From NCBI GenBank assembly GCA_963920705.1, contig OY987228.1, positions 2,851,056 to 2,915,055 of the forward strand: a stretch of DNA of 64,000 bases. The letters are read 5' to 3'. Position 1 is the stretch's first letter; the number at the start of each line of letters is the position of its first letter. This DNA comes from Odiellus spinosus (Eukaryota > Arthropoda > Arachnida > Opiliones > Phalangiidae). The position numbers and the translations under genes were made by a program. Shown in pieces: positions 20,018-30,684 of this stretch. The notes under the pieces are model-generated. The model was not told the origin of the DNA. It did no database searches and saw nothing but the letters and a program-made list of their open reading frames with translations.

Positions 20018-21211
20018 ATGATCTTAAGAGCTTTCCTTATCACTAACATCAATGTAATCGTTACTTCGAATTTGGAGATGGCTCCAAATACATGTTACGC
20101 GTGCAATCGGAAAGTTACCAATAGTACAAGTAGAGGTATAGGTACTCACGCAAAGGCTAGTTTTGCTCGTTTTCTTCGTTTTAGTAAAGGGTTATTAAGA
20201 CTCGTAATTAATAGCAAAACAACGAAGATTTGTTTAAAATGCTCCGGGTTATCACGAAAGTTTCAAACGTTCTTAAATGCTAGAAAATCGTCCTTCAGTA
20301 GTGATCATGGGTCTTCAACGTCATCGTCTTCACCGCAAAAACGAAGAAAACTAACGCAAGTATCTAATCCATCAACGTCAACAGTACCCGAATCATCAAC
20401 GTCAATAGTACCTGAACTATCAACGTCAACAGTACCCGAACCATCAACGTCAACAGTACCCGAACCATCAACGTCAACAGTATCTAATCTATCAGCGTCA
20501 CCAATACCTCAACCATCAACGTCGCAATTACCACGAAAGCTTACGTCATCAAACACCATTGTCATAAAGCACAGTTGTGTTCGGCCCCTGTCCAAGACTT
20601 GCTTCATTTGCGGTGCGAGTACACGAACCAGAGTAAAAGCCGAATTGCGAACAAGTATATTTGTGGAAAGAGCAATCTTTATTCATCAGGACAACCGAAT
20701 GTGCTCCACGCATCTCGTTAACGGTGAGCTTCCCACTGATATAATTGCTGGAATTCAGGTTTCCGCTAGATCAACCATTATGACTGCCACGGACATTGAG
20801 AAACTATTAAACGACCTCAGAAAGTGTGTTAACGACCTCAGAAAGTGTGTTAACGACCTACGAACGCCGAGCTTTGACAACTTCATGCAAAGTGATGAAG
20901 ACTGTAAAGTATTAACATCATTGTCCCTGCACGAGTTCCTAGAGGTGCATTCTTCTATTGAGGACGTTATTCATACCATCAGATGCTGTTCATCGAAGAC
21001 AGCTCTAGCAGTATTATTGGTGAAATTACGATTGGGTATCTCCAATAAGGTGTTATCAACTATATTTCATTTACCTGAAAGATCGGTATCAAACACGGTA
21101 AAAGCGGTTATTATGGCTTTATCGGAGCGTTTCGTGCCACATCATTTTGGCCTGCAACACTTATCACGTGACAATTTGATAAGAAACCATCAATCTGAAG
21201 CAGCTGTCTAA
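20018..21211 (+). CDS. Transposase, N-terminal part (zinc-binding, Ser/Thr linker, helical)
   Basis: 397 residues from the first methionine; the internal methionine at 20078 (MAPNTCYAC) is an equally good start. Two putative zinc modules are visible: CYAC...CLKC (about residues 26-75) and CFIC...CSTHL (about residues 192-230). Between them are four or five near-repeats of STSTVPEPS coded by an 18-21 bp DNA repeat. A helical region (LRLGISNKVLSTIFHLPERS, then FVPHHFGLQHLS) precedes the catalytic domain, as in IS5/Harbinger-type transposases. The frame closes at 21209-21211 while catalytic-domain coding continues in the next frame, so this copy carries one frameshift near 21200 or an assembly error. 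Confidence 0.8.
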   Translation: MILRAFLITNINVIVTSNLEMAPNTCYACNRKVTNSTSRGIGTHAKASFARFLRFSKGLLRLVINSKTTKICLKCSGLSRKFQTFLNARKSSFSSDHGSSTSSSSPQKRRKLTQVSNPSTSTVPESSTSIVPELSTSTVPEPSTSTVPEPSTSTVSNLSASPIPQPSTSQLPRKLTSSNTIVIKHSCVRPLSKTCFICGASTRTRVKAELRTSIFVERAIFIHQDNRMCSTHLVNGELPTDIIAGIQVSARSTIMTATDIEKLLNDLRKCVNDLRKCVNDLRTPSFDNFMQSDEDCKVLTSLSLHEFLEVHSSIEDVIHTIRCCSSKTALAVLLVKLRLGISNKVLSTIFHLPERSVSNTVKAVIMALSERFVPHHFGLQHLSRDNLIRNHQSEAAV

Positions 21212-22316
21212 TTGTCTTATTACCATTGTAGATGGCACCTATATCAAGGTTGGAAGATCCAAGGACTATACAGTTCTTCACAAATCATTCTGTGTGCACA
21301 AAGGCCAGCATATCCTCAAGCCAATGTTAATGGTAACAACTACGGGTTACATAATGGATATAATCGGACCTTACTTCGATAATGGCCGCAATAACGACGC
21401 GCGCATTTTAAACCATTCTATCAAAAAAAGAGAAGAACACCAGTCTTTCTTTCAAGTTGGTTATGTTGTACTGGCGGACCGCGGTTTCCGAGACTCGAAC
21501 AGCGTACTAACTGAACTGGGTGTGAGTTTACAAATGCCTTCGTTCTTGTCTAAAGGCGAGAAGCAAGTCAACACGCAAGAAGTTAATCGTTCCCGACAAG
21601 TAACGTACCTCAGGTGGCCGGTTGAAGTTAGGAACGGGCATTTGCAGACGATGTATCGTTTTTTCCAAAGCCATATACCAGTGCATATGTTACCATTGGT
21701 TCCGGAACTTCTTCAAATTGCTGCTGCGCTTCTGAACGCCTACCACCCGGAATTACATCTTAAAGGTTCCTGGGAAGACGCCGTCGAGAAAATGTTGGCA
21801 GTCTCTACGAAAGAAAATCCTCTTAAGGAAGTGGTTGAGCGCGATAATCTGCTTCGCAAACCGTCTAAATGGCAACGAATTGAGGATAGTGAATTTCAAG
21901 ACTTCCCGGTACTTCGTGAAAGTGATGTACGTGAGGTGGTAATGAGCGACTTTAAAACGAAACGCGCTGAATCTTATGTGGCTTTGACTATAGAGAAATC
22001 CGGCTCTTTCAGCGTCGAAGCGTCCAAAGTTGAACATGACTTAATTCGTATACGTGTGCCTGGTCAATTTTCCACCTCAGCTGTTCACCAAGCTCTCATT
22101 CGTTATGTACCTAACGGGACAGGTGTAAATGCCATTAAAGGCTGGTATTGCAATTGCAAAGGTGGCAGTTTGACGATAGGTACTTGTGTCCACGTTAGCA
22201 GCGTAATCTGGTATCTTGGTTATCGTCGCCATGAAGATCGAGGCAGTTGGTACCAGTCAAAATTACGTGTAGTGTGTGAAGATGCCACTGAGCTTGAACT
22301 GCCAGACATCCGTTAA
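21206..22316 (+). CDS. Transposase, catalytic DDE domain and SWIM zinc finger
   Basis: Continues the transposase in a different frame from the N-terminal part. The catalytic core has IVDGTYIKV (first D near 21231), GPYFDNGRNNDARIL, VVLADRGF (second D near 21477) and RWPVEVRNG (likely E near 21624). This is the order seen in DDE_Tnp_4-type transposases. The C-terminus carries a SWIM-type finger, WYCNCKGG...GTCVHVSSVIWYLGY (C-x-C-x(9)-C-x-H, about 22145-22190), common in transposase-derived proteins. The frame ends at 22314-22316. Apart from the frameshift upstream the copy looks well preserved, so it is probably recent. Confidence 0.85.
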
Positions 22317-22375
22317 TGTACAATGTTACATGAATAGTTTGTGCTTTTTATACAAGTGTGTTTTGTTTAATATGA

Positions 22376-22381
22376 AATAAA
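22376..22381 (+). terminator. Polyadenylation signal AATAAA of the transposase
   Basis: AATAAA lies about 60 nt after the transposase stop codon, in AT-rich DNA before the right TIR. Confidence 0.6.
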
Positions 22382-22945
22382 AATTAAAGATACTACTCCA
22401 GTATCTACTAATTGGTATATTTCTCTATTTATTTTTCGGATTTATTATACACCAAAGACTATTCAAGTAAGCTATATAGTCTTTGCACAAACCCTGTAAA
22501 GCTAGCAAACAGTATAGCATGAATGCTTGACAAGTGGAACACTTTTACAGGCGTTGGGGACCATTTCCAGGCGATGTAGACCAAAAATAGAGGAATTTCA
22601 TTTTGCCGCCAGCACTATACCCATGGCAGTTACAAAATAATTATTTTCCAATATTTTCCTAACATAATTATGAATATAAAATAATAACCGTTCACTATTT
22701 TCGTCTGGGGGAAGGCTTTCATATCCGGCACGAAAGTCATAGATTCTTCCTATTCTTTACATTATGGAAGAAACCTTCCATTCGTTGTTATTCCCAAAAT
22801 TTACAGTTGTGAGCTCGAATTTTACGTTTAAATTATCCCCCAACTACCCTATTTTAATAATAAAATACGTATTTTTCATAAAAGAGACCAAAATTTTTAA
22901 CATTACGTGTACCCAGACTCTTATGGGGAGTTGCTGTTGTTCTTT

Positions 22946-24035
22946 GTTCTCTTCTATCTTCCTCGTTTTCTGTCTCTTGATCTCGCGGTTCTTTTCTATT
23001 TCCTCGTTTTCTATTTCTTGATGTCGCGGTCTGGCTTTCGAACTCCTCGTCACCTCCGGAAGAAAATTTTCCCATTCTTGGTATGGCAATTCTTTTATCT
23101 CGCTGATGTAAGAGGGGCGATTTCTCTTGGGATCAATGACGCACCTTTCTTCTTTCATCCACATCTTTTTTTCCGTTAAATCTATCTCTAATTCTTGAGA
23201 TCTACTGCTTAGTGCGTCGGTCACCTGAAGTTGAATTTTTTCTCCGTGATCCGTCAGCTTGTATTCTTTTCCTTCCGGATTGTCTTCTTCCGCTTGCTCA
23301 ACGAGTTCCAATAGAAGGTTTTAAAATTACTCTCTTCTGGATTTCGAGAATGTCTTCGGGTATTCTGGTGCCTTCCCTTGGGGAACGTAACCTTTTAGGT
23401 TTTAATCCGGGGGGGTAATAGTAAACATCAAAGGAGACACCTTTTGGGTTAATTGTATGCCTATAACATAGTTCCCTAAACCAACCCTTTTTGAAAGGCT
23501 TCTCATAATTTGTGGGAATCTTATCTCTGAGGGAAGGGAATTCCCCTCCAGGGGAAGATGAATCGCTTTCCGCGTCATAGTTTGGCGGTGGATGTTCGTT
23601 GTCTTCATCTTCCTTTTCTGATTCCTCTTCTCGCCGCACCTTTCTTTGTGGAATACTGGTGGAGTCCGATTTTGGTGAGCCTTTCCTTTTGTATTTAGAG
23701 AGTCGTCCCGCGTTACGTTTTAGGATCTCTCGTCCCTTTGCTATGAGAGTTTCGTCGTACACCGAGGAACTTGAAGATTTACCCTTCCTTCGTTTTGGGC
23801 CGGGTTTTTCCGGTACGCTAGAGGAAGCATCCCTTTTATTTCTTTCCTCTTCTATCGTCTCTGGAGTAGAGAGGGAAGGTTGAACCTCGATGCTCGCATT
23901 TTTCCCATCTGAATACTTTTCCTGGACGGCTTCTCTTGATTTTTTCTTCCGAGGTTTTCCTGAAGACGAGGAGGATGAACTAAGAGCGTGCATTGGTCTC
24001 TTAGACGGGACTCGGTTTCCTTCCTCGGTTGCCAC
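22946..24035 (-). pseudogene. Gypsy-2 third coding region, proximal part with MBD-like domain
   Basis: This lies immediately after pol on the minus strand and is cut off on its far side by the DNA transposon. The first 180 residues are basic, Ser/Lys/Glu-rich and disordered-looking (nuclear-localisation-type runs such as KPRKKKSR). They are followed by an MBD/TAM-like module at 23301-23492 (KKGWFRELCYRHTINPKG, FDVYYYPPG, PKRLRSPRE). Beyond it is a charged segment of about 110 residues up to the transposon. Together with the Gypsy-1 pol tail this is the second case of the module beside pol. Confidence 0.65.
23301..23492 (-). other. MBD/TAM-like domain in Gypsy-2
   Basis: GWFREL-x-x-R, FDVYYYPP and KRLRSPRE match the GW-x-R, DVYY-x-x-P and K-x-LRS-x-x-E signature of the methyl-CpG-binding/TAM fold. 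Spacing is the same as in the Gypsy-1 module (about 17 residues between the R and the DVYY block). Conservation between two diverged elements argues that the module is functional within this lineage. Confidence 0.7.
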
Positions 24036-24159
24036 TTCTCCTTATGAGCCTGACTCTACCGGGGCCCTCTCCTCGTCTGTTTCTTCTTCTCTTGTTTTTT
24101 TCTTAGAGGGTTTTCCGGAAGAGGAGGACGATTTTGACCCTCGAGCTGGTCTCTTCTGG

Positions 24160-27100
24160 TTAGTCTTTTTTCCTTCTGACTATTTCTTCTGGGGAGGAAG
24201 TTTCCAAAGGAAATCTTTTTTCCCAGTCTTCCTCCGAGGGAATTGGGCTAAGTTCTGGGAGAGGTTCTTCAGCCTCTGGTCTCCTCTTCGAACTAGGTTC
24301 CTTCGTAATACGTTTTGGACTTAATTTTCCTCTCAACTGATCTGAGTCCGTTTCAGGGATGAATTCCGGGTGCAGCTCTTGATCTCTTTCTGGTTCTGCT
24401 CCTCCCGGTTCTTCGCTCGATTCCGGAGCCAGTACTCTTTCTCCTCGAGGAAGAATTTCGGTGTCCTCTGATTCTGGTTTGTGGGGAAGTTGTTCTTTCC
24501 CAAGGGGAACATCCTTGGTGTGATACAACTTCAGTTGATCGATGTTGATCGCTCCAATGTTTTGTTTGGTAATCACATCTTCCAGAACATAGACCAATGG
24601 GCTTCTCTTATCGATGATTTTGTACGGACCGGACCATTTTGGGCTTAGTTTTGCCATCTGTCCTTCTTCAGCTCTTGAGAGAGGATGCGTTAGCCTCCAC
24701 ACGAGGGTGCCCACTTCTAATTCTAAGTTTTCTCGTCGCTGATCGTAGTATTTCTTTTGCCTCTCTTGAGCGAGTCTGGAGAATTCTTTAGCTAAGGCCC
24801 ATTGTCTTTTTAATTCCTTTATGGTGGAGCTCCTGTCTTCAAATTCTTCAACCGGCATTCCTATTTCCAGATCCCAGGGTAATCTTGGTTCTCGCCCCAT
24901 ATTCAAATAAAATGGCGATCTTTTTGTTGTATCATGCGGTGCTGAATTTATCGCAAACGCTAGAGCATTTAGAGTTTCATCCCAGGTTCGGTGATTGTTT
25001 CCGACATAAATGGAAATGGTTTCTCCTAAAACTCTATTTACTCTCTCGGTTAGGTCTGATTGGGGATGATATGGGGTTGTGTGAATGGGACTTATCCTGA
25101 ATAGTTTACAGGTATCTCTCCAAAGTGTAGATACGAATTGAGTCCCCCAGTCGCTCAAAACTTGCTTAGGTGCTCCCCATCTGCAGACGACGTTCTTTAG
25201 GGCCTTGGCGCAAGTTTCCGCAGTGATGTTTCTGAGTGGAATAAGTTCGACGTATTTTGTCATATAATCCGTGAAGACTAGAAGATATTTATAACCTCTT
25301 CGACTTCTGGGGAAGGGACCCATGATGTCTGTTCCAATTTTATCCCAGGTTGAGGTTGCTTCTGTGGAAATCATTAATCCCGGTCTTCGTCGATTACTAA
25401 TTTTGTACTGTTGACAGAGTACGCATTCCCGGATGTATGTTCTAACGTCTTGTAACATCGCTGGCCACCAGAATCTATGTCCAACTCTTTCGATTGTCTT
25501 ATCCCTTCCTCGATGGGCTGCTAAGGGATGATCATGTAGCAGTCGAAGGACTTCTCGGCGTAATATGGTTGGTAAAAAGATTCTTGACGGTCTATTTCCA
25601 GCGGCTTTTCTATATATTAGTTGATTTTTCACTTCGAACTTGGGATGTGGGGGAGGATTTTCTCGATCAAAATGTTCTCTCAGTCCTTCCATGGCCGGAT
25701 CTTCCCTTTGAGCGGTAATTATTTCATCTCGATCAAAAATGTGATAATTTGCATTTGGGTATGGGGGAATTACATGAGCGACTACTGATCTGTCTGTCCC
25801 TTCGTCAGATGATTCCGATGAGTTCCTGAACTCTCCCGATTCCAGTTCGGAAGATGGGCTTGGAAATCTTGTCATGGCTAATAATCCTAAAGGAGCTCGG
25901 GATAGGGCGTCAGCTACCACGTTCTCGACTCCTTTCTTGTGTTGGATCTTGAAATCGAAAGTTTGCAGATACATGGCCCATCTTACTAGTCGAGAATGCG
26001 GTTCTTTCATACTGAAAAGCCAAGTTAATGCCTTGTGATCGGTAACTACCGTGAAAGGTTTGCTCTCAAGAAAAGGGCGAAAATGACTTATTGCCCATTC
26101 TTTCTCAGTGGTAGAATATTTCAGCTCAAGATCGTTTAGATTTCTACTGGCATATGCTATTGGTACTTCTACCCCGTCCTGGATTTGCGTTAGGAAGGTA
26201 CCAAGTCCTAGGTCCGATGCGTCGGTAGTTAGTATACACTGAAGTTCAGGTTTATAGGCGGCTAGCGGAGGTGCTGAACTGATGGCTTTTTTCAAATTCT
26301 GAAACGAGTCTTCTTGTTCTTTTCCCCATGAGAAACGTACTCCCTTTTTCTTTAATTTATTCATCGGGGCAGCTATCGTAGAGAAGTTTGAAATAAATCT
26401 GTGATGCCACCCTGCCATTCCCAAGAACCGTTGCACTTGTCTAAGGTTCTTCGGGGTAGGGAAATTTTTGATCGCTTCCACTTTCGACGGGTCTATATGG
26501 ATACCGTTTTCGCTCACGACGTGGCCAAGTACAGTAGCTTCTGCCTGAGCGAAACGACATTTCTTCAGTTGTAGAGTGAGTCCGGCATTCTGTAAACGGT
26601 GCATGACATATTCCAAAGCGTTTTTGTGTTCTTCCCAAGTTTCGGATGGAATCAAAATGTCGTCTAGATATACCACGATGGAGAAAGGTTCTCCGTCCCT
26701 AAAGACCTCAGTCATCAATCTAGAGAATGTAGAGGGCGCTCCTGTAAGTCCGAACGGAAGAACATTAAACTCGTACTTCCCAGCGTGGGAAATGAAAGCT
26801 GTCTTTGGTGCACAGTCCGGACACATTTCTACTTGCCAGTATCCACTTTTTAAGTCGAGTGCAGTAATATACTTTGGCTTGCCCAACTTGTTTAATGCCT
26901 CTTCTATTCTTGGCAATGGGTATGGGTCCTTTTCGGTAACTTTATTTACTCCTCTTAGATCCACACAAAATCTGGTTTTTGTTTTTCCCGTTCCTGATCC
27001 ATCATCTTTCTCTACTATGACGATAGGAGATGCCCACGGAGACGTAGAAGGTCGAATTATTCCGTCTTTTAGCATCTCGGAAATATGTTGCTCGATAATT

Positions 27101-27765
27101 TCCTTCTTATGATCGCTCACTTTATACGGCATCCTACTAACTGGTTTGGCGTTTCCTGTGTGGATTTCGTGAACTACCAGGTTAGTTCTTCCCAATTTAT
27201 CGCTAAACAGATCAGGGAAACGGAGGAGTAATTCCTGCAATTCCCTTTTGTATTTCATCGGAAGTTTAGTTCGATCAATTGCTTCATTGACATTCTGAAC
27301 AATTTGAGGAGAAGGTGGGCCTTTGTCTTTTTGCAGATCTTGAAATTTTAAGGTAGCTCCCTCTATCTGACAGGATTTATCTCTGAAATTCATAATTACC
27401 TTCCAGTCTTCGAGGAAATCCTGTCCCAAGATAACATCACAAAGTAGAGATGGAACTATGTGGAACTCTTGGATAAATTTTCTTGAATTTCCATTCTCGA
27501 ATTTAATTTCGAAGTCCAACTTAGTTGATCCTTTCGTGAAGGTATAGTGTCCATCTCCCATAATTATGCATTCTGTGACCTTTTCATTTCGAATGACCGT
27601 TTCTTCCTCTCCTCTCCTTTTCTTTATTTCCCTCCACTGTTCCACGCTGATCATTGAAACCTCAGCGCCGTTATCAAGTCTTGTTGGGATGATTCCATGT
27701 TCAAAATGTACAGAAATGATGTGTGGAATCCTGTAATATCTCCGTCTTCGTTTTATTAATCCCAA
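24160..27765 (-). CDS. pol: Gypsy-2 pol: protease, RT, RNase H, integrase
   Basis: 1201 residues in one open frame. The retropepsin-like start has ILGQDFLEDW (about residue 112). Reverse transcriptase covers about 210-390 with DLKSGYWQVEM, VLPFGLTGAPSTF and YLDDILIPS. RNase H covers about 480-600 with TTDASDLGLG and TDHKALTWLF. The integrase zinc domain is at about 720-770 (H-x-LAAHRGRDKT, CVLCQQYK). The integrase core follows with DIMGPFPRS, LSDWGTQFVS and an E in DLTERVNR, then a KWSGPYKI tail and a Glu/Pro/Ser-rich C-terminus. Overall identity to Gypsy-1 pol looks moderate (perhaps 35-40% by eye), so the two are separate families with the same architecture. Confidence 0.95.
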   Translation of the reverse strand: MGLIKRRRRYYRIPHIISVHFEHGIIPTRLDNGAEVSMISVEQWREIKKRRGEEETVIRNEKVTECIIMGDGHYTFTKGSTKLDFEIKFENGNSRKFIQEFHIVPSLLCDVILGQDFLEDWKVIMNFRDKSCQIEGATLKFQDLQKDKGPPSPQIVQNVNEAIDRTKLPMKYKRELQELLLRFPDLFSDKLGRTNLVVHEIHTGNAKPVSRMPYKVSDHKKEIIEQHISEMLKDGIIRPSTSPWASPIVIVEKDDGSGTGKTKTRFCVDLRGVNKVTEKDPYPLPRIEEALNKLGKPKYITALDLKSGYWQVEMCPDCAPKTAFISHAGKYEFNVLPFGLTGAPSTFSRLMTEVFRDGEPFSIVVYLDDILIPSETWEEHKNALEYVMHRLQNAGLTLQLKKCRFAQAEATVLGHVVSENGIHIDPSKVEAIKNFPTPKNLRQVQRFLGMAGWHHRFISNFSTIAAPMNKLKKKGVRFSWGKEQEDSFQNLKKAISSAPPLAAYKPELQCILTTDASDLGLGTFLTQIQDGVEVPIAYASRNLNDLELKYSTTEKEWAISHFRPFLESKPFTVVTDHKALTWLFSMKEPHSRLVRWAMYLQTFDFKIQHKKGVENVVADALSRAPLGLLAMTRFPSPSSELESGEFRNSSESSDEGTDRSVVAHVIPPYPNANYHIFDRDEIITAQREDPAMEGLREHFDRENPPPHPKFEVKNQLIYRKAAGNRPSRIFLPTILRREVLRLLHDHPLAAHRGRDKTIERVGHRFWWPAMLQDVRTYIRECVLCQQYKISNRRRPGLMISTEATSTWDKIGTDIMGPFPRSRRGYKYLLVFTDYMTKYVELIPLRNITAETCAKALKNVVCRWGAPKQVLSDWGTQFVSTLWRDTCKLFRISPIHTTPYHPQSDLTERVNRVLGETISIYVGNNHRTWDETLNALAFAINSAPHDTTKRSPFYLNMGREPRLPWDLEIGMPVEEFEDRSSTIKELKRQWALAKEFSRLAQERQKKYYDQRRENLELEVGTLVWRLTHPLSRAEEGQMAKLSPKWSGPYKIIDKRSPLVYVLEDVITKQNIGAINIDQLKLYHTKDVPLGKEQLPHKPESEDTEILPRGERVLAPESSEEPGGAEPERDQELHPEFIPETDSDQLRGKLSPKRITKEPSSKRRPEAEEPLPELSPIPSEEDWEKRFPLETSSPEEIVRRKKD

Positions 27766-27800
27766 TCTAAGTGGAGGAGATGCTTCCGAGTCGGTTGAAC

Positions 27801-29990
27801 TTAGTGAGTTGTAGCGGGAGGCTGGGCGTTTGTAACTCTGCCTCCCGCTCCGGCGTTTCCCTGGTTCTGATTCCGGAATATTCTCGGGGAAGGGCAGCTT
27901 CTTGCTAAATGTCCGGTTCCATTACAGTTGAAGCAGGTAATTTCGGTTCTCGCATTACTGGAAGATTGAAAAGTTCTTGTCGTATTTCCCCGGGGATTTT
28001 GGTGTTGATTTCCCGAAGAGGGAAGCGCTCTTGTTCTGGTGTTACTCGAATTAGAGGCCTGCGGTCTTCGGTTTCGCTCATATCCTCTTCCCCTTTGTCT
28101 GTTTGGATGGCCAAAATGTTGAGGATATCCCGTCGGAGGAGCTGGTTGTTGAAAATGTGACTGGGGTTCTCTCCTTTGCTGTGCGTATTGAGGAGCCGCA
28201 GTTGAAAATGCCCATGGGGGACATGCAAAAGGGTTAATCGGTGTGGGGTACGGGTCAGTTTCTGACATATTCCCGCTAGGGAAAGTTTGGTAATGGGACC
28301 ATGCTACTCCAAAAGGGTTCATTGGACTAATTCCGCTGGGCAACGGGGGTCTGACTGATGTAGTTGATGTCGCAGATGTTGTTGTGATTGGTATATCCGT
28401 AGTTATTGGAGCTAGAGATCCTGGGGTTGATGTCACGATACTAGGAGTTCTTAGGGTCTCAACAAGGGTTGTTCTTGGGTTTTCTCTGACTGTTTTGGCA
28501 GATGTCCCTGTAGAAGTGTTTTCGTTGGTCTCCTTCTTAGTAGGAAAAAGTCCAAGCGTTTGTTCAATCCTTAATGCCTGATGATGTAATTCTGAAACCG
28601 ATTTGGCGTCCATAAAAACCAAAAGCTGTTTTATTTCCGTCCTTAAATTTCTTTTTAGTGTTGCTATTATCTCGGGTTCGGAAATTGGAGGATTTAAGTC
28701 TTGATTGACTCGAGCTAAATGGCCGAAAAATTCATCAACTGATTCTTTTGTTCCTTGTTTCCGATTCATCAATTCAGCTCGAGCCTCAGCTTCTGCCTCT
28801 TCAACTCGGTAATGTGATTTCATCTTGATTTTGATTTCGTTCCACGTTAATCCCTCTGGAAGTGACCTAAACCAATACTTGGCGTGGGATCTCATCAGCA
28901 GAGGCATCATTTCCATTTTCCTGTCGTCCCCAAGTTTATTATATTTAGCATATTCCTCGAATCCTTGAAGAAATTCAGAGACACTGTCTTCTATTCTGCC
29001 ATGGAAGGCAAGATGTTCTGGTGGCGTTTTGCTTTTGCCTTCTCTCCCGCTAGTGTTTTGGAGAATCTGTGCTAGTAACGCTGTGGTTAAGGAATCCGAA
29101 GCTTGTGGAGTTGAGAGTGCTCCTGTTAGGTTGGGGCTTCCTATTCCAGCTGGCGTAGAAATTTGGGAAAACGGCGCGGGTGTTCCGTGACTTGTGCCAC
29201 TAGGGACCGTTGAGACTGGTGTTGGAATATTTGGAGGTATCGCTGTCGTTACTGTAGTTGTTGTGACTGTTGGTGCTTGTACCGGAGAAGTCGGCGGCGC
29301 TGTCACAGATATTGAAGTGGTTGGAACTGGAAAGGTTTGAAACGGACCAGCCGTCGCAGCTGGTTAATTCCCGTAAGGGAAAAATCCGGGCGGGATTGGA
29401 TGATAATAGGGAAAATTCCACGGTGGAAGACCATATCCGACTGGCTGCGTTCCCATTCCAGGCAGAGAGGGGAAAGGCCAAGGGTATGGCATAGCTGATG
29501 GAATCATTTGTGAAATTTGTCCTAAGCCGGTTGCTGATGCTGGCTGTGGGGCGGCACTGGGTTGCGCTGTCGTGAGGGTGACTGTCGCTGCTGGAGCTAG
29601 TACTGAAGGAGCGGTTGTTATTAAAGCTGGTATTGGCGAAACCATGGCTGAAGGGACTGTAGTCGGAGGCGCTGTCCCCGTAGATGGTGTTGTAATCGGG
29701 GCCACTGGCGTGGGTATTGTTATTGAAAGAGTTGTTACTGGCGGTGTTGCTATTGAAGGAGCGGTTGTTGGAGAAATAGTTGTAGGAGAATTGCTTGTTG
29801 AAGGAATAGTTGTAGAAGGAGTAGGGGTTACCGCTGGGTTTGTTAGGATTGGGGCTGTGGTTATTGCCGCAGCTGCTATATGAGTGGTCAACCTAGGTCG
29901 CATATTTCCCAACGTGGGAACAGTTCCAGTTTGTTGGGACATGTTGCCAGTTGATGTTGTTTGCGGAGGGAGATTCGAACCTGAATACAA
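27801..29990 (-). pseudogene. gag: Gypsy-2 gag region
   Basis: The 5' part encodes a Thr/Pro/Ile/Ala-rich low-complexity segment with repeats of the type TTAPS/ITTPST and a Pro/Tyr/Phe-rich patch. The central part carries the retrotransposon-gag domain (HGRIEDSVSEFLQGFEEY, AKYWFRSLPEGLTWNEIK, ESVDEFFGHLARVN). The C-terminus is Arg/Gly/Gln-rich with one zinc knuckle, CFNCNGTGHLARSC. It is a fossil with about one break. Confidence 0.85.
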
Positions 29991-30477
29991 TCTATCTAAT
30001 GCTAACCCTAAACCTTTTAAGTTAAAAGAACGTCCTTTCTTTCTCTTAGGTTTTCTTCTAATCGGATCGGTTTGTGTAGAAATTGTCGTTTTCGCAGCGG
30101 GATATAAGGTGGTATAAGAATAAAATAAACTAGGGGTTTTAATTGCCGAAGTTAAATCTATATTAAATTTAATAGGTTCGGGGTGTTCCTCATCTGGGTA
30201 ACTTCCAGGTTCGGAATCGGTAGATCTTTCCTCTAATTTATTTTCTTCAACTCTAAAATATGGTCTTGAATCCGTTTTGTTTTATTAAATAGGTCTTATT
30301 TCAATAATAAGTTAAATTTTATTTAGTAGGTGTATTTATTTTTTATTTATTTAAAATATATTGATTTGTTTAAATTTCCCTTAATTATGCATTATCATTT
30401 ATTAATCAATCAGGTAGAGGTAAAATTAGGGTAATTCTCACAAGAGAAAACGAGTTTTGGCCAAAATAGGCAAGTTT

Positions 30478-30510
<33 letters not shown>

Positions 30511-30684
30511 CTGATAATCTTGAAGGCGTCTTTTGGCCTAGGCCTATTCTTCCCACCTTTTATTTCTAAGAAAGGGGATAGTAGATGTAAACGAATGCAG
30601 AGCCGATCAGGTTAAATAAAATTCGAAATATACAAATTAAAATTAAAGCAATAACCCTAAGAAAGATGGTCCACGGCACCATTT
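29991..30684 (-). other. Gypsy-2 leader between gag and 5' LTR
   Basis: AT-rich leader of about 700 bp with a 28-base T run at 30481-30508. No convincing separate gene. The part near 30000-30290 may include the true start of gag. Confidence 0.5.
30665..30681 (-). other. Gypsy-2 candidate primer-binding site
   Basis: The minus strand reads TGGTGCCGTGGACCATC, 3 nt inside the 5' LTR. It begins TGG as expected for pairing with a tRNA CCA end. I do not recognise which tRNA. It differs from the tRNA-Lys site of Gypsy-1. Confidence 0.6.

Larger units (their letters stand above)
19786..22945 (+). mobile_element. DNA transposon with DDE/SWIM transposase, inserted in Gypsy-2
   Basis: 3160 bp bounded by inverted repeats of about 123 bp. 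The outer ends are AAAGAACAACAGCAACTCCC, followed by GAGTCTGGGTACACGTAATG and GGGTAGTTGGGGGATAATTT, with the reverse complement at 22823-22945 and only a few mismatches. It carries one transposase gene on the plus strand and a polyadenylation signal. I could not define a target-site duplication with confidence. It resembles transposons with a DDE_Tnp_4-type (IS5/Harbinger-like) core; the exact superfamily is uncertain. Confidence 0.88.

Noticed and set aside
20018-22316. Helitron or Polinton origin of the transposon in Gypsy-2
   Set aside because: It has 123-bp TIRs and a DDE core; there is no Rep/helicase, polymerase B or capsid gene.
29572-29883. Plus-strand Val/Gly-rich frame opposite Gypsy-2 gag
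   Set aside because: Antisense shadow of the Thr/Pro repeats of gag.
29970-29985. tRNA B-box-like GGTTCGAATCTCC
   Set aside because: Lies in the Gypsy-2 gag/leader region, with no A box or cloverleaf around it.
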